The notes below the pieces were generated by a model that was not told the origin of the DNA, ran no database searches, and worked only from the letters and a program-made list of their open reading frames with translations. Below, in pieces: positions 24,401 to 38,171 of a DNA stretch of 64,000 nt (the stretch's first letter is position 1; each line of letters starts with the position of its first letter). Where the stretch lies: positions 102,250,140 to 102,314,139 of the forward strand of contig CM066992.1 in assembly GCA_033977485.1 (NCBI GenBank), read 5' to 3'. Origin of the DNA: Hydrangea macrophylla. Lineage: Eukaryota; Streptophyta; Magnoliopsida; Cornales; Hydrangeaceae. The translations under genes and the position numbers were made by a program.

Positions 24401-25555
24401 TATAAAGGTATGCCTTCTAGTTCTCGAGCGTAGTTTCTCGCACTTATGTGAGGTATAGTGAACATAACCTCCTGAGCTCCACGGGCGCAAATGCTCCAAA
24501 ATAAGCTTTTCGCCTTTCTATAACTCATAAGGGGGTAGAGGGAACTGACTAAGAAGAGGCACTCTAGTATGTAGGCAGCAAACGAGAGTACATCCCCCCA
24601 AAACAACATTGGGAGGTTGACTTGCTTCATCATAGTCCTAGCCATATCTAGGAATGTTCTATTCCTTCTGTCACGCCCCGACGTAGCATAAATAAGGAAA
24701 GCGTTTAATTTCCTTTATGGACCCGTAGGTCGCGACAGTTTGAAGGATCGATTCCGTCCCAAACGTCGAACAAACAAAACATAATAATCAGAGCAGAGAA
24801 ATCAAGGCTTATATAAAAATTTTCTAACTTATTACATATTACAGCACGGGGTCATCTAAAGGCACAGACCGCCTTGAAACAAAACAATAACTTAGTGTCT
24901 ATTACAGTCATCCTTAAAACAAAACAGTTTAAAACTTAAACATAAAACTTAAAGCATATAATTAATAAACAGTTTCTCTCATTCCAAAAGCAGCCATTCT
25001 CAATTAGCATAGTCGTACGATTCCTCCAGGTTATAACCTGAAAAGCCTGAACACGAATGTCCAGGACGCATCAACGTCGTCAGCTTCAAGAAGCTGGTGA
25101 GTATTAAAAACATAACTTTGAATGTAAAACATACTCATTTACCATTTTCCAATTCCCATTTTGTCACGCCCCGGAGCAGCATAAATAGAGAAAAATAAAT
25201 TTCCTTTATGGGTTCATAAGGAATGACAGGTGAAAGTCACTAATAATCCACACCACGCAGTACTAGTCCAAAAAGGCAACAGTAAACAACTGAGAATAAC
25301 ACACAGTGCTAACTATTACAAAATATCAGAGTATGGTCCACAGGATCACAACAGGTCTGAAGACAACAAATGCCCAAGTACCCGCTAACAAAAGGTTTAA
25401 CAGAACAACCGAAAAGAAATCTAACTATAACATCTTCAGTCTTCAACTGGCATAAGGATAATCGTCCCTGGCGTAACCATCATCGGTGGGGCCTTCCTCT
25501 GGATAATAGTCATCAGTGTACTGGTCATTACCTGTAGAATAAGAGACAGGATATT

Positions 25556-25606
25556 CTGGACGGGGAAAGTCCAGGCAATAAAAGGCCGTCAGCTTACTGA
25601 GAGCTG
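25556..25606 (-). promoter_or_regulatory. Conserved hairpin pair in LTR D
   Basis: Hairpin CTGGAC-GGGGAAA-GTCCAG (25556-25574) and hairpin CAGCT-TACTGAG-AGCTG (25590-25606), same order and near the same spacing as in LTRs A, B and C but with different loops. Confidence 0.6.
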
Positions 25607-26447
25607 AGTGAGCATAAACTAACGAGGTACCAATTATCTGAAGTAAACACAAGCTTATGAAAATATGAGTTAACATCTTATTATATCCTTATCTTGTTCC
25701 TCTATTCATTCTTGTAAACCGACCCTTATTGTCTTGTTACTCAAATACCGAACTCAACAGACTCTGATTTCCATTAACAGACTCAATCGTTTAACTCTAG
25801 GGATACACCCTTATTCTGTCCATCGCTTTTAAGAGCAATATATCCTACTCACCGCATGTCATGGACTCCACGTCAGTCTGTCCCCAGCTTTTAAGAACAA
25901 TGGTCCTGTTCACCGCATTTCAGGGATATAACGTTTCGAACAAGGCATATCAATCTATTGCCACGACTCAACGTCATCTACTAGTGATCCCAGCTCACCG
26001 CTTTTAAGAACAATGGTCCTGTTCACCGCTTTTAAGAGCATATCATAGATCATCCAGTCTATCTTAAGACTTCTTGGTCCAGCTCACCGCTTTTAAGAAC
26101 CATGTATCCGGTTCACCGCTTTTAAGAGCATATCATGACCAATCGTCCATCCACGTACCATTCCCAGAACTTACCAAACCTACTTACGTTCCATTCTAAC
26201 ATTGACACATGACAATTCCCAATGTGGCCTGACTACTCGGATTAAAAGAAAACAGATATCAAATTCATATCAGAAACAACACGTCACCCACGTCTTCATA
26301 TTACTTTTTATTCATTATCCATAAATCTTTGGTGTCACATTACTCCTGTCTACCCCATAGTCGCATAATGGAAATTCCGAATCAGAAATCGAACAACTAA
26401 ACCTCTTATAAAATAAATAGGCAAAGGAAACCATGTTCTGATCATGT

Positions 26448-26582
26448 CAATCGATTGGGACTAAGTTCAATCGATTGGTATCAAAATCATGTCAATCGAT
26501 TGGTATCTGAAAAGTGTCAATCGATTGAAATCCTATTCAATCGATTGGGATGTCAATCGATTGAGATTATGTCAATCGATTG
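26448..26582. repeat. Array 1 of the palindrome CAATCGATTG in LTR D
   Basis: Seven exact copies, starting at 26448, 26468, 26493, 26518, 26538, 26554 and 26573, with unrelated short spacers of 6-15 bases. Confidence 0.95.
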
Positions 26583-27059
26583 ATACTACGTCTTCTCCAG
26601 TAGATTGTAAAAACAGCATATTTAAACGTAGAAATCATACTCTTATCACATCTAAAGGTCATAACAACTTGTAAATACATCAAATAAAGTGACCAAGTGA
26701 GTTAGGACTCACCTAGGGTGCGTTTGGGTGGTTTCAAAGCTTGAAATCTCCAAGCTCTCTCTTTCTTCCTTCTTTCTTCTCTGTCCAGCCCTCTCTCTGT
26801 CTCTCCTTCTTCCTCCTTTCTTCTTCTTGTTCGTCTCTTCTTCAAGTTGCCAAGGTCAGTGTGTGTGTGTGTATATATAGAAATATAGATATATAGATAG
26901 ATATATGTATGTATGTATATATCTCACAAGAGGTATGCCTCTCTCTCTCTCAAGCTGCCCAAAGTGACCCAAGGCCACAAATGAACGAGTATATATAGGG
27001 GTTAAGAGTGCCACACGTTTAAAGCTGAAGGAAAGAAGAAAACTTGTCTCAGGTTATGT

Positions 27060-27270
27060 TAATCGATTGGGACACAAGTCAATCGATTGGCAACAGATAT
27101 TTGTAGTCAATCGATTGGAAACAATGTCAATCGATTGGGATGAATGGCAATCGATTGGGATAATGACACATCATCACTTTTAGTGGGTTGAATGTCAATC
27201 GATTGGGATACTTATCAATCGATTGGTATCTAAAAAGTGTCAATCGATTGGGAAACTTATCAATCGATTG
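27060..27270. repeat. Array 2 of the palindrome CAATCGATTG in LTR D
   Basis: Eight exact copies (27080, 27118, 27128, 27148, 27196, 27216, 27241, 27261; the positions near 27118-27128 are approximate) and one variant at 27060. Confidence 0.93.
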
Positions 27271-30200
27271 GTATCAAAAATTACCAAAAGGAAGAGTAAG
27301 TTTATACGAGTATAGAAATGAAATACCAGGTCTTATTAATATACCAAAGTACAGGGTATTACACATTTAAATTCACAAGTTTATATTTTAGATAAAGAGC
27401 TTGTTTAGAAAAAAACCACAACATTATTTAAAAGATAAATTCACACATATGTGACCGTGTATGAGAACGATGCACCATCTCATCTGACCGACTCTTTTCT
27501 CTCGACAAAATCCAACAACCCACTATCTTACTCCTGGTATCTTTGAAACACTAAGATAGCCACACTTTAGCAACGGGGCGCCAGGGAGTGTCCAGTTTGC
27601 CTCACACTTTGGTCCGGGGTACCAGGGAGTGTCCAATGCCTCACACTTTGAATACCCTAACCGCCATGCAAATACCGGGGCAACCCCTCACGCAGTATCC
27701 AGACTCGAGTATTAGGGAGTGTCCGTAGGCCACACTTTAGCACTACCATGGGTGCCAGGGAATGTCCAAGTTCGGCTTCACACACTTTAACGCTTCCATG
27801 GGCGTCAGGGAGTGTCCATATTTGCCACTGTCGCATTTCAAAGATACCCTCGCCACAATCTCAACCACAACCACAACCACAGCCACAACCACAACCACAA
27901 CTACAACCACAACCACAAACTACAACCACAAACTCAAACTACAACCACAACCACAAACTACAACCACAAACTCAAACTCACACTCTTTCCACACTACCAT
28001 TATTTTTTTTTCCACACTGACTGACACCCACATGCATGTACCACTGACCCCACGTGAATGATATACACTTAAACATAAGCAAAATGCGGAATTAAACGGA
28101 TAACACGCGTACGGGGATTAATACTTGTAATTCCTTTCCTTAATCAAATCAAACATAACTAATAGCATTCTGTATTAATAAAATTTACAAACAGAACCTT
28201 AGCAGTACTTAAAAATTGAACCAAACAGTCCCTAAATACAAAACAGACAAAAACCAGAATCTGTCAGAGGTCGCGCGCGCGGATCGCTCGCGCGAAGTGT
28301 CGCTCGCGCGATAAGCCCAATTTTTCATTTTATATAAACTTTCCTGTCTGCCTGAACAAGCCAAGGTCGCGCGCGCGGATCGCTCGCGCGACTTGGCTAA
28401 ATTTCATTTTATATAAATAAACTCTTCTGTCTGCCTGGAGACGCATGCCTTGCGCGCGCGGGTCGCTCGCGCGAGGGGTCGCTCGCGCGGGCCGCTCGCG
28501 CGATTCTCGCGCGCGCGATCGTGGTGCGAGATGAAGCTGAGGCTTCTTCTTCTCCGCAGAAACTGCTCTGTTTCAGCTTAAGGGGTCCAAATTGACCCAT
28601 TTTCAAAATTGAAAGTATATATGGCATATAATATATAATTCTCTTAGGTTTTTCACAAGGATTAAGAATCCAAAGTCAATTTAACACCATTTGATCCATA
28701 GCTCTCCAATTTTATGAAAAATTAAAACATGTCAAAACTAATTTTCTTACATACTTTCTCATGTGAACAAATTAAGGTCTAATACTTTGACAGTAGCCAC
28801 TAGGGACTATAATCATCCTAGATCATCTCAAAAATTTTGTTTTGGTTAAGTCTTGAAAATGGTGATTTTTGAAGCTCAAGCTTCCATGGTTAAAATCAAG
28901 AATGGTGATTAACAAATATACTCACACAAGTAATACTAAGCATGAATTACATTCTAGAGTGAGTTAATAATACTCACTGTGATTAAGAGTGTAGAGATAA
29001 GTGTTGAGAAAGAGAGACCAAGCAAGAAATCCACTTGAGTTAGCTATGGTGGATTGAGTTTTCTCTCTCTAAAATTGCAGTGGTTAGACTCTCAAGCTCA
29101 CTCTAAGCTCTCTGTGATATCAGGTAGCAATGAACTTCCTGTGTGTGTGTGTGTAGTGTATGTATAAATAGAGGGCCAAGGAGATGAACTTGGAGGCCAA
29201 GTCTCTTCAAGGATACTCTACAAATGATCAATTAACTAATTTAATCCTTCCCATTACACAGAAATTTGGGAGTAATACATATACGTACATATATACACCA
29301 TCAGATTTTGAAGAGGCAAGTATAGATCAATAGGGGTCAATGAAATGTTGTTTGGCAAAACAAGCTTATGGCACTAAATAGACATACACACCAATTGCAT
29401 TCCCAAACAAGACTCTATAAAATGATTACTTTCCATAATTGGAAATAAAGCAATTGTCAAATCAGTCACTTCCAAAATCTGTGGAAGTTCAACACAGCGT
29501 GGACAGTTTTGAGTATAAACTGGTATTTTCGGGGTGCGGTGTTCACCACAAAAATACAGAAAGTCCATTTTAACTTACGAATTGATTTTCTGGTTCTATA
29601 AAAATACTGATTGAGTCAAAAGGAAATATTTCCACCGTTTTGAAATACAGTTTTGAAATCCACACAGGTATTGCTAACTTTATAAAAAAAAAATTGCAGT
29701 TTAACCCCAACATGAATTTTAATATGAAATAACACGAGGGATTAAAACATGAGAAATGTAATTAAATGAAGCAGTCAATATCAAATGAAATTTAATATGA
29801 CAATGCAATTACAATTTAAATATGAAAATGCAGGTTATCACACCTTCTTTCTGCAACACCATTTTGTTGCGGAGTTTCCAGAATAGGAAGTTGTCTGCGT
29901 TTCCCCTTTTTCCTCACACAGTTCCTTGAACTGATTAGATAAGTACTCATGATCCTCATATCGCGCGAAATCATCTATAAAAGTGAGAAAATAAGAGGCG
30001 GCATGACATGCCTTTATAACCATAGGTCCACAGATATCTTATTGAACTAGCTCTAATGCTTGAGTAGCTCTAATAGCCTCTTTAAAAGGCTTTCGGCATG
30101 CTTTGCTAACTACGTAAGACTCACACATAAGTAGGTCAACCTTAGCGAGTAGGCCCAAAAATGGCTTCTCGAGCTAATCAAGTCATCCTATCACATCCTA

Positions 30201-30332
30201 TGCGTCCAAGTCTAACATGCCATATCTTAGAAAAAATGAATAACACAGGAAACTAGAATTATTTAAAACAACTCTTAAGTAGCTATCCCTAAATAACTAT
30301 GTCCTAGTAATACTACCACCCAAAAATATCCA

Positions 30333-33300
30333 TGTCACGCCCCGACGTAGCATAAATAAGGAAAGCGTTTAATTTCCTTTATGGACCCGTAGGTCGCGAC
30401 AGTTTGAAGGATCGATTCCGTCCCAAACGTCAAACAACAAAACATAATAATCAGAGTAAAGCAATCAAGGCTTACAAAAACTTTCTAACTTATTACATCT
30501 TATGAACCGAGGTCAACTAAGGCACAGACCGCCTTGAAAATAAAATAATATCTTAGAGTCTGTTACAGTCATCCTTAAAACAAAACAGTTCATAACTTAA
30601 AACAGATAAACTTAAAACATATAATAAATAGTTTCTTTATTCCAGATGCAGCCATTCTCAATTAGCATAGTCGTATGATTCCTCCTGATTGTAACCTGAA
30701 AAGCCTGAACACGAATGTCCAGGACGCATCAACGTCGTCAGCTTCAAGAAGCTGGTGAGTATTAAAAACATGACTTTGAATGTAAAACATACCAACTTAC
30801 CTTTTTTCAATTCCCATTTAAATCCACAAGTTTATTATTGAAGTAAGGAGCTCATTTAGAAAACATTCACAACATTATTTAAAGAGGGTAATTTAAACAG
30901 ATGGGACCGTGTATGAGAACAATGCACCACACTCATCTTGCCGACTCTTTTCTCTCGACAGCCACAACAACCCACTAACCTACTCCTGGTATCTTTGAAA
31001 CACTCAGATAGCCACACTTTAGCAACGGGGCGCCAGGGAGTGTCCAGTTTGCCTCACACTTTGGTCCGGGGTACCAGGGAGTGTCCAATGCCTCACACTT
31101 TGAATACCCTAACCGCCATGTAAATACCGGGGCAACCCCTCACACAGTATCCAGACTTGAGTTATCAGGGAGTGTCCGTAGGCCACACTTTAGCACTACC
31201 ATGGGTGCCAGGGAATGTCCGAGTTCGGCTTCACACACTTTAACGCTTCCATGGGCGTCAGGGAGTGTCCTTATTTGCCACCGTCGCATTTCAAAGATAC
31301 CCTCTTCCACAATCGCAACCACAACCACAACCACAACCACAACCACAACCACAAACTCATACTCAACCACAACCACGACCACAAACACAAACTCATACCC
31401 TTTCCACACTACCATTACTCTTTTCCACACAGACTGACACCCATATGCATGTACCACTGACCCACATGAATGGTATGCACTTAAATGAAAACAAAAATGC
31501 TGAATTAAAGGAACAACACGCGTACGGGGATCAATGAGTCATACTACAATGTTTTAATCATTCAAACATAACCAAATAGAGTTCTGATTAACTAAATATC
31601 CCAAACAGAACCTCAACAGTATATAAATTTCATTCAAACAGTCCCTTAACAGAAAAACAGACAAAAACAGAAACTGCAATACCTCGTGCGCGCGGGCCGC
31701 TCGCGCGAAGGGTCGCTCGCGCGATAAGCCCATTTTTCCTTTTATTAATAAACTTTTCTGTCTGCCTGAGGAAAGCAAGGTCGCGCGCGCGGATCGCTCG
31801 CGCGAAGGGGTTCTCGCGCGACCCTCGCTCGCGCGACCAGCCAATTTTCAATTATATATATATATATAAACTCTTACGTCTGCCTGGGGAAGCCTACCTC
31901 GCGCGCGCGGGCCGCTCGCGCGAAAGGTCGCTCGCGCGGGCCGCTCGCGCGATTCTTCGCTCGCGCGGGCCGCTCGCGCGATTCTTCGCGCGCGCGGGCC
32001 GCTCGCGCGATTCTTCGCGCGCGCGATCGCGGCGCGAGATGAAGCTGAGGCTTCATCTTCTCCGCAGGAACTGCTCTGGTTCAGCAAACAGGGGTCCTTT
32101 TTGACCCATTTCAGTTCTGTAAGTGTGTATGTCCTATTATATATGGATCTCTTTGTTTTTCAACAAGGATTAAGAATCTATGGTTAATTTAACATGATTC
32201 TAACCATAACTCTCCAATTTTATGATAAACTTAAACATGTCAAAATTTGATTTCTAATATACTTCCTCATATGAACGAATTAAGCTCTAAAACTTCAAAC
32301 ATAGTCAATACATACTATAATCTTCCATATTCATCTCTAAAAACGAATTTAGATTAAGGTTTGAAAATCTTGATTTCAAGCTATGAATTTTCATACGTAG
32401 GATCAACAATGGTGTATTACAAAATTAAACAAACACACAGTAAATAGACATGTAATTACATTCTTAGTGAGTTAGTAATACTCACAGATTGATAAGAAAG
32501 TGTGTGTGTTGAGAAAGATTCAAGAAATACAAGAGGCCCAATCAAGCTTGGCTATGGAGTTGTGTAGTTTCTTTCTCCAGAAAATCTCCAGAATATAACT
32601 CTCAAGCTCTCTCTTTTCTCTCTGTGTAAATGAAGTGCAGTGATGAGAATGTGTGTGTATTGAACATATATAGAGAGAGCCAATTGGAGAACTTGGGCTC
32701 CAAGAATTTTTAAGTTCACTTAGCACTTCTCTAATTAAGTTAACAAAACCTTAATCCTCTTAAAATGACAGCATATATACATACGTATTTACATAATACA
32801 CAGTTGATATGTCCCAAGTTTAAGCCAAAGGCCATGGATAGGTGTATAGGGGTCAAATGGGGTTGTTTGGCAATTTAGCTTATAGGCACTACACAACACA
32901 CATAAGTTAAACATTCCCAAACAATGCCTTATCCAATGATTACTTGCCATTAATGGAAATAAAGCAAATGTCTAAATCGGTCACTTCCAAAATCTGTGGA
33001 AGTTAAACACAACATGGACAGTTTTAGACATAAACTGGTATTTTCGGGGCGCGGTGGTCACCACAAAAATACAAGAAATTCGTTTTAACGTAGGAAGTGA
33101 TTTTCTGGTTTCATAAAAATACTGATTGAATCAAAAGTAAACTTTTTCACCGTTTTTGAAATACAGATTTTGAAATCCACACAGGTATTACTAATTTTAT
33201 AAAAATTACAATTTAACCCCAACAACATTCTAAGCTTGCAATAATTCAAGAAAAGAAATAAAATTTAGAACATGAGAAATGTAATTGAATGAAGCAGTCC

Positions 33301-33387
33301 ATAATAATTGAAATTAAATATGACAATGCAAATACCAATTAAATATGAAAATGAATTTTAAATTAAATGGAAATGCAGGTTATTACA
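30333..33387 (-). repeat. 3' LTR of element B (3055 bp)
   Basis: Starts TGTCACGCCCCG and ends GCAGGTTATTACA on the plus strand. Contains the conserved hairpins at 30704-30723 and 30739-30754, CAGGGAGTGTCC repeats (31030-31280), a (CAACCA)n run near 31316-31356 and CG-rich arrays (31683-32040). It has about 50 more bases of the CG array than the other LTR. Confidence 0.97.
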
Positions 33388-33404
33388 CCCTCCCTCCCTT
33401 AAAC
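33388..33404 (-). promoter_or_regulatory. Polypurine tract of element B
   Basis: CCCTCCCTCCCTTAAAC on the plus strand, purine-rich on the element strand, directly next to the 3' LTR. Confidence 0.85.
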
Positions 33405-33475
33405 AGGATTTCGTCCCCGAAATCAAGACTGACTAATCATGAAACAACTCCGGGTACTTCTTCCTCATATCAGCT

Positions 33476-36400
33476 TCAACTTCCCACGAGGCTTCGTTTT
33501 TCGTCATGGTGATTCCACTGAACCTTCACCAACGGGATGTCCTTATTCCTCAACTTCTTGATACTCTGATCCAAAATTTTCACAGGTCTCTCCTTGTAAG
33601 AAACGTTATGACTTGTCTCAATATCGTCATAACTAACCACGTGCGAGGGGTCTCGTATGTATTTCCTCAACATACTTACGTGAAATACGTTGTGAACCCC
33701 AGACATCTTCGGTGGTAGTGCCAGTCGATAAGCTACTTTCCCGACACGTTCCAAAATCTCAAACGGTCCGATGAAACGCGGAGCTAACTTCCCTCTCTTG
33801 AGACCAAAACGTACCACTCCTCGGGTTGGTGAAACCTTAAGGAGTACGTGATCTCCAACACTAAACTCCAAATCCTTCCGTCGTCGATCAGCATAACTCT
33901 TATACCGGCTCTGAGCGGTTCTCATCCTCTCCTTGACTAAAGTAATCTTCTCGTTGGTTTCTCTAACCAAGTCTGGTCCCAGCAACTCTGTATCCCCAAC
34001 TTCAGCCCAACACAAAGGGGAACGACATGGTCGTCCGTACAGTGCTTCGAACGGAGCCATACCGATACTCGTGTGATAACTGTTGTTATAGGCGAATTCA
34101 ACCAACGGCAAGTGTGCCTCCCAAGATTCTTCAAAATCGATCACACAAGCCCTGAGCATATCTTCCATGATCTGATTAACACGCTCAGTTTGTCCATCTG
34201 TCTGAGGGTGAAAAGCGGTGCTCATCTTGAGTGAAGTTCCCATAGCTTCTTGCAGACTTTCCCAAAATCCAGAGGTAAAACGCGCGTCACGGTCTGACAC
34301 TATAGACACAGGTGCACCGTGAAGTCGCACAACTTGTTGTATGTACATCCGGCTCATCTTCTCTACCAGGTATGTCATACTATAAGCGATAAAGTGAGCG
34401 GATTTCGTCAGTCGATCCACAATTACCCAAATAGCGTCATGATTCTGCTGCGACCGGGGTAATCCCACTACAAAATCCATCGTAATGTGCTCCCACTTCC
34501 AACCAGGAATAGGTAGCGGTTGCAACAATCCTGACGGTCTCTGATGTTCAGCTTTGACTTGCTGACACGTCAAACACTTGGATACAAATTCGGCCACGTC
34601 TTTCTTTATACCTTCCCACCAGAAATTTCTCTTCAGATCTTTATACATCTTCGTTCCTCCCAGGTGAACTGTATATCTTGACTTATGCGCTTCTTCCAGG
34701 ATATCCTTCCTTAACTCTTCATTACCTGGCACACATAATCTATTCCTGCACCGATATCCTCCATCAACTCCCACTTTCCATTCTGTCGGGTCTTTTTCTG
34801 ACATCTTCACGAACCATGCCTTAAACTTCTCATCTTCTTTCTGAGCTCCAATAATGCGGTCGATAAGAACAGGCTGTAGGATAAGACATCCGAACAATTG
34901 TCCTTCTCCTTCTTCAGCACCCTGTACATCGAATTCCGCCAAAGTCTCCAAAGCTCGCCACTCTCTCACCATTAAGGAGGCGATCGTCTCACGAGTCTGT
35001 CGACTCAGGGCATCAGCAACCACATTAGCTTTACCCGGGTGATATTCTAATGTGAAGTCGTAATCTTTGATCAGCTCCATCCATCTGCGCTGCCTCATGT
35101 TCAACTCTTTCTGTGTGAACAAATACTTTAGACTCTTGTGATCGGAGAATAAATCAAACTTCTCACCGTAGAGATAGTGTCTCCAAATCTTGAGTGCGAA
35201 AACTACTGCTGCCAACTCCAAATCATGAATGGGATAGTTCAACTCATTCGGCTTCAGCTGTCTGGATCCATAGGCTATAACTCTGCCATCTTGCATAAGT
35301 ACACACCCTAACCCTTGATATGATGCGTCACTAAAGATAGTGAACTTCTCATCAGGCTTGGGTATTGCTAGTACCGGTGCGGTAGTGAGTCTCTCTTTCA
35401 ACTCTAGAAAGGCTCGCTCATGCTTCTCTGTCCATTCAAACTTCAGATTCTTCTTCGTCAACCCAGTTAAAGGTGCTGCTATCTTTGAGAATCCCTCAAC
35501 GAATCTCCTGTAATAGCCTGCGAGTCCAAGAAAACTCCGAACTTCTGTAGGGTTGCTCGGCCTAACCCAGTTTGATACAGCATCGGTCTTGGATGAATCC
35601 ACTGAAATTCCTTGAGATGACACCTTGTGTCCCAAAAATTTCACTTCCTGCAACCAGAACTCACACTTACTGAACTTGGCATACAACTGATGGTCCTTGA
35701 GCGTCTGCATCGCAATCTGTAGATGTTGCTCGTGTTCTTCCCCTGACTTAGAATAGATCAAAATATCATCAATAAAGACGATGACAAACTGATCTAAATA
35801 AGGTTTGAACACTCTGTTCATCAGATCCATAAACACTGCCGGGGCGTTCGTCATTCCAAACGGCATTACCAGGAATTCATAATGACCATATCGGGTTCTG
35901 AAAGCAGTCTTAGGTATGTCTTCCTTCCGTACCCTCAACTGATGATATCCCGACCTCAGGTCTATCTTGGAAAATGTCGTAGCTCCTTGTAGTTGATCAA
36001 ACAAATCGTCAATCCGAGGCAAAGGATATTTGTTCTTGATAGTTACTCGGTTCAATTCTCTGTAGTCGATACACAGTCTAAGTATCCCGTCCTTCTTCTT
36101 TACGAATAACACCGGTGCTCCCCAAGGCGATGTACTTGGGCGTACAAAACCTAGGTTCTCGAGCTCTTGAACTTGTTCCTTCAATTCTAATAGTTCTGTG
36201 GGGGCCATTCTGTAGGGAACCTTGGTGATCGGCACGGTACCCGGTATAAGTTCAATACAGAACTCTATACTTCTCTCGGGCGGTAGACCAGAAACGTCTT
36301 CAAACACTTCTTCGAAGTCCTTGACTACAGGTATAGATGAAGCTGTCACCTCTGTACTGACGACTTCGATGTTGGCTAAGCATCTTGTGAGGAACATATC

Positions 36401-37909
36401 TCCCGAAGGGTTACATTGAAAATCAAAGGGTTGATTCTCATTGTCGGGGAATGTAATTCTCTTCCTCGCACAATCCAACTTCACTTGATTCTGAGAAAGC
36501 CAATCCATTCCTAGGATTATGTCGAACTCCTTCATTGATAGGACAATCAACCTAGCAGGGATTTCACGGTCTCCTAACCGTAAGGGACAATCCTTGCACA
36601 CGTGTCCTAATCTGACCGCAGCTCCTAGTGGCGAAGTAGCCTTCAAAGCTTTCTCTAAGCGATGAGGTAAAATACCCAATCTTCGAATTGTATTAACAGA
36701 TATGAACGAAAGAGCAGCACCCGTATCAAATAACACTTTAACATGGGAGTTAAACAGAGTTAATGTACCTTCTACTGCTTGTTGATCAGGTTGAGCTTCT
36801 CCAAAATCTCCTTCTTCATACGCAGTTCCATCATATCCAGCGGCATCAGGGATAACAGCATTCAAGCGGGTCTGTCCCTGTTGACCATAAGTCACCTGCT
36901 TTGGAGCAGTGCAGAACCTGCTGATGTGACCTGGTTCACCACAGTTGAAGCAGACTATCCCTTGCTGAGTAGCACGCCTTGGTGCCTTACAATCACGAGC
37001 CACATGACCAGGGTTGCCACAGTTGAAACACTTTCCACTACTACTTCCTTCTCCTACTCGGGGTTGAGTCGGATAGGTAATAGCCTGAGTCTTCTTGCTT
37101 CCGTCGAAATCCCTCTTCTGCCCTTGGGTACGGTTCATTGGTGGTCTATTCCCAAAATTACCCCTTTGAGGCGGTCGGAATTCAAATTGTTTTCGGCTCA
37201 CTCGAGCATCCTCTTCCAGATCGGTAGCCAAACCAACAAGTCCTTCAAACGATTTATCCAAGTGGCCGAGAGTCAGGCGACGAATCTGCGGTGTCAGCCC
37301 TTGATTATACTTGCGGATCTTCTTCTCTTCAGTATCAACCAGGTGTGGAGCAAACCGAGACAGTCTTTCGAACTGTGTGGTGTACTCTTGCACCGACTTG
37401 GTTCCTTGCATCAGATCCATGAATTCCTTCTCTCTTCTGTGCCTTTCCGTGGCCGGGAAATACTTCTCCAAAAATCTCCCCTTGAACGCAGTCCACGTCA
37501 TTCCCATAGCAGCTCTATTCCCGATAGTAGCTATGACCGAATCCCACCAATCTGCGGCAGCATCGGTCAGCTGAAATGTAGCTAATCTTCTCTTGTCTAT
37601 CTCGTTGCATTGGACAGCTTCGAACATCCGGTCCATCTGTCTCAACCACTGTTCCGCCTTCCAGGGTTCCGCGGTACCCGCAAACTGTTCGGGCCTTAGA
37701 GCACGGAATCTTTCTAGCAACTTGTCTCCCGTTTGACGGTCTCTTCGGTTGTCGTTCGTATTACCGATTCTTTCTAACCGTCTGATAAACGCTTCAAACA
37801 TCCCTGTAGGATCAGCAGCCTCGGGCGCTCCCTCGATCAGGTTCCTGTTTCTCCTGACTCCTCCAGCCATTCTATGCATGATAGTGGTAGTAGAATGAGA
37901 AACATGCAT
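33476..37909 (-). CDS. Gag-Pol polyprotein of element B, frameshifted at the extreme C-terminus
   Basis: 1477 residues in one frame. Gag is residues about 60-240; CCHC knuckles begin at C294 ([14 protein letters not shown]) and C320; protease D395 (DTGAA); RT catalytic FIDD D714/D715; RNase H D861 (SDAS); integrase zinc-binding region about 1080-1125 and first core aspartate D1145; SDRDARF and [13 protein letters not shown] of the core follow; then the [10 protein letters not shown] segment and a chromodomain-like tail. About 85-90% like element A by eye in pol. A run of five T at 33497-33501 has one base more than the family frame needs, so the last 11 residues (about KRSLVGS) are out of frame and the end of the chromodomain is lost; the family tail is readable in another frame down to a stop at 33433-33435. 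ATG 37909 is the longest start; the MAGG methionine at residue 14 aligns with element A and is as likely. Confidence 0.95.
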   Translation of the reverse strand: MHVSHSTTTIMHRMAGGVRRNRNLIEGAPEAADPTGMFEAFIRRLERIGNTNDNRRDRQTGDKLLERFRALRPEQFAGTAEPWKAEQWLRQMDRMFEAVQCNEIDKRRLATFQLTDAAADWWDSVIATIGNRAAMGMTWTAFKGRFLEKYFPATERHRREKEFMDLMQGTKSVQEYTTQFERLSRFAPHLVDTEEKKIRKYNQGLTPQIRRLTLGHLDKSFEGLVGLATDLEEDARVSRKQFEFRPPQRGNFGNRPPMNRTQGQKRDFDGSKKTQAITYPTQPRVGEGSSSGKCFNCGNPGHVARDCKAPRRATQQGIVCFNCGEPGHISRFCTAPKQVTYGQQGQTRLNAVIPDAAGYDGTAYEEGDFGEAQPDQQAVEGTLTLFNSHVKVLFDTGAALSFISVNTIRRLGILPHRLEKALKATSPLGAAVRLGHVCKDCPLRLGDREIPARLIVLSMKEFDIILGMDWLSQNQVKLDCARKRITFPDNENQPFDFQCNPSGDMFLTRCLANIEVVSTEVTASSIPVVKDFEEVFEDVSGLPPERSIEFCIELIPGTVPITKVPYRMAPTELLELKEQVQELENLGFVRPSTSPWGAPVLFVKKKDGILRLCIDYRELNRVTIKNKYPLPRIDDLFDQLQGATTFSKIDLRSGYHQLRVRKEDIPKTAFRTRYGHYEFLVMPFGMTNAPAVFMDLMNRVFKPYLDQFVIVFIDDILIYSKSGEEHEQHLQIAMQTLKDHQLYAKFSKCEFWLQEVKFLGHKVSSQGISVDSSKTDAVSNWVRPSNPTEVRSFLGLAGYYRRFVEGFSKIAAPLTGLTKKNLKFEWTEKHERAFLELKERLTTAPVLAIPKPDEKFTIFSDASYQGLGCVLMQDGRVIAYGSRQLKPNELNYPIHDLELAAVVFALKIWRHYLYGEKFDLFSDHKSLKYLFTQKELNMRQRRWMELIKDYDFTLEYHPGKANVVADALSRQTRETIASLMVREWRALETLAEFDVQGAEEGEGQLFGCLILQPVLIDRIIGAQKEDEKFKAWFVKMSEKDPTEWKVGVDGGYRCRNRLCVPGNEELRKDILEEAHKSRYTVHLGGTKMYKDLKRNFWWEGIKKDVAEFVSKCLTCQQVKAEHQRPSGLLQPLPIPGWKWEHITMDFVVGLPRSQQNHDAIWVIVDRLTKSAHFIAYSMTYLVEKMSRMYIQQVVRLHGAPVSIVSDRDARFTSGFWESLQEAMGTSLKMSTAFHPQTDGQTERVNQIMEDMLRACVIDFEESWEAHLPLVEFAYNNSYHTSIGMAPFEALYGRPCRSPLCWAEVGDTELLGPDLVRETNEKITLVKERMRTAQSRYKSYADRRRKDLEFSVGDHVLLKVSPTRGVVRFGLKRGKLAPRFIGPFEILERVGKVAYRLALPPKMSGVHNVFHVSMLRKYIRDPSHVVSYDDIETSHNVSYKERPVKILDQSIKKLRNKDIPLVKVQWNHHDEKRSLVGS

Positions 37910-38171
37910 GCACAGTGCTATGAAGTAATTTAAACGACAACAACATTCAAAAGGGTATATTTTATATATATCACTTCTGTCAAGTAGATAAAAAAAGCAT
38001 ATATGGTCAGATCAATGCCTACCCTATCTATATGGGTTAGGACGCATGCAAGAGTTAATGTTACAAAAATGGGGTCATTGCCCTATACTCTAATGTATGT
38101 AAATACAGTTGCAAAAAGGGACAGAGCTAATAGTCAAAAGTGGTTAATATGTACAAGTCATAACTAGAACG

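Larger units (their letters stand above)
25162..27363 (-). mobile_element. Solo LTR D, nested in LTR C
   Basis: Starts TGTCACGCCCCGGAGC and ends AGGGTATTACA, flanked by CATTT at 25157-25161 and 27364-27368. 2202 bases. A different chromovirus-like family: it carries its own tandem units (CACCGCTTTTAAGAACAATG, 25850-26120) and two clusters of CAATCGATTG. No gene. Confidence 0.93.
24669..29842 (-). mobile_element. Solo LTR C (chromovirus family of B), with LTR D nested inside
   Basis: Starts TGTCACGCCCCGACG and ends CAGGTTATCACA, flanked by CCTTC at 24664-24668 and 29843-29847. Without D it is about 2967 bases and matches the LTRs of element B throughout: the hairpin pair, the CAGGGAGTGTCC repeats, the CAACCA microsatellite and the CG-rich array. 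No internal domain remains, so it arose by LTR-LTR recombination. More diverged from B than the B LTRs are from each other. Confidence 0.93.
24400..30250 (-). pseudogene. Copia gag-pre-integrase and integrase, split by solo LTR C
   Basis: The upstream part (29843-30250) reads, on the minus strand, a decayed pre-integrase region (LAREAIFG) and integrase core with SYFLTFIDDFARY, ending at the Copia motif QNGVAERR beside the LTR C junction. The downstream part (24400-24668) continues with LDMARTMM and NLPMLFWGD and then decays. The reading frame continues across the site if LTR C and one CCTTC copy are ignored, which supports the insertion call. Internal stops show the gene is dead. Confidence 0.85.

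Noticed and set aside
26448..27270. CRISPR-like array of short repeats
   Set aside because: Plant DNA, 10-bp palindromes with spacers of uneven 6-40 bases inside an LTR; no CRISPR repeat size or cas genes.
27748..28061. Gln/Pro, Thr and Asn/His repeat frames (also 31081-31537, 39726-40188)
   Set aside because: All three frames of a (CAACCA)n microsatellite inside an LTR.
31554..32087. Ser/Arg/Glu/Ala-rich repeat proteins in LTRs B and C (also 28409-28627, 40205-40502)
   Set aside because: Translations of the CGCTCGCGCGA array; present in several frames and caused by base composition.
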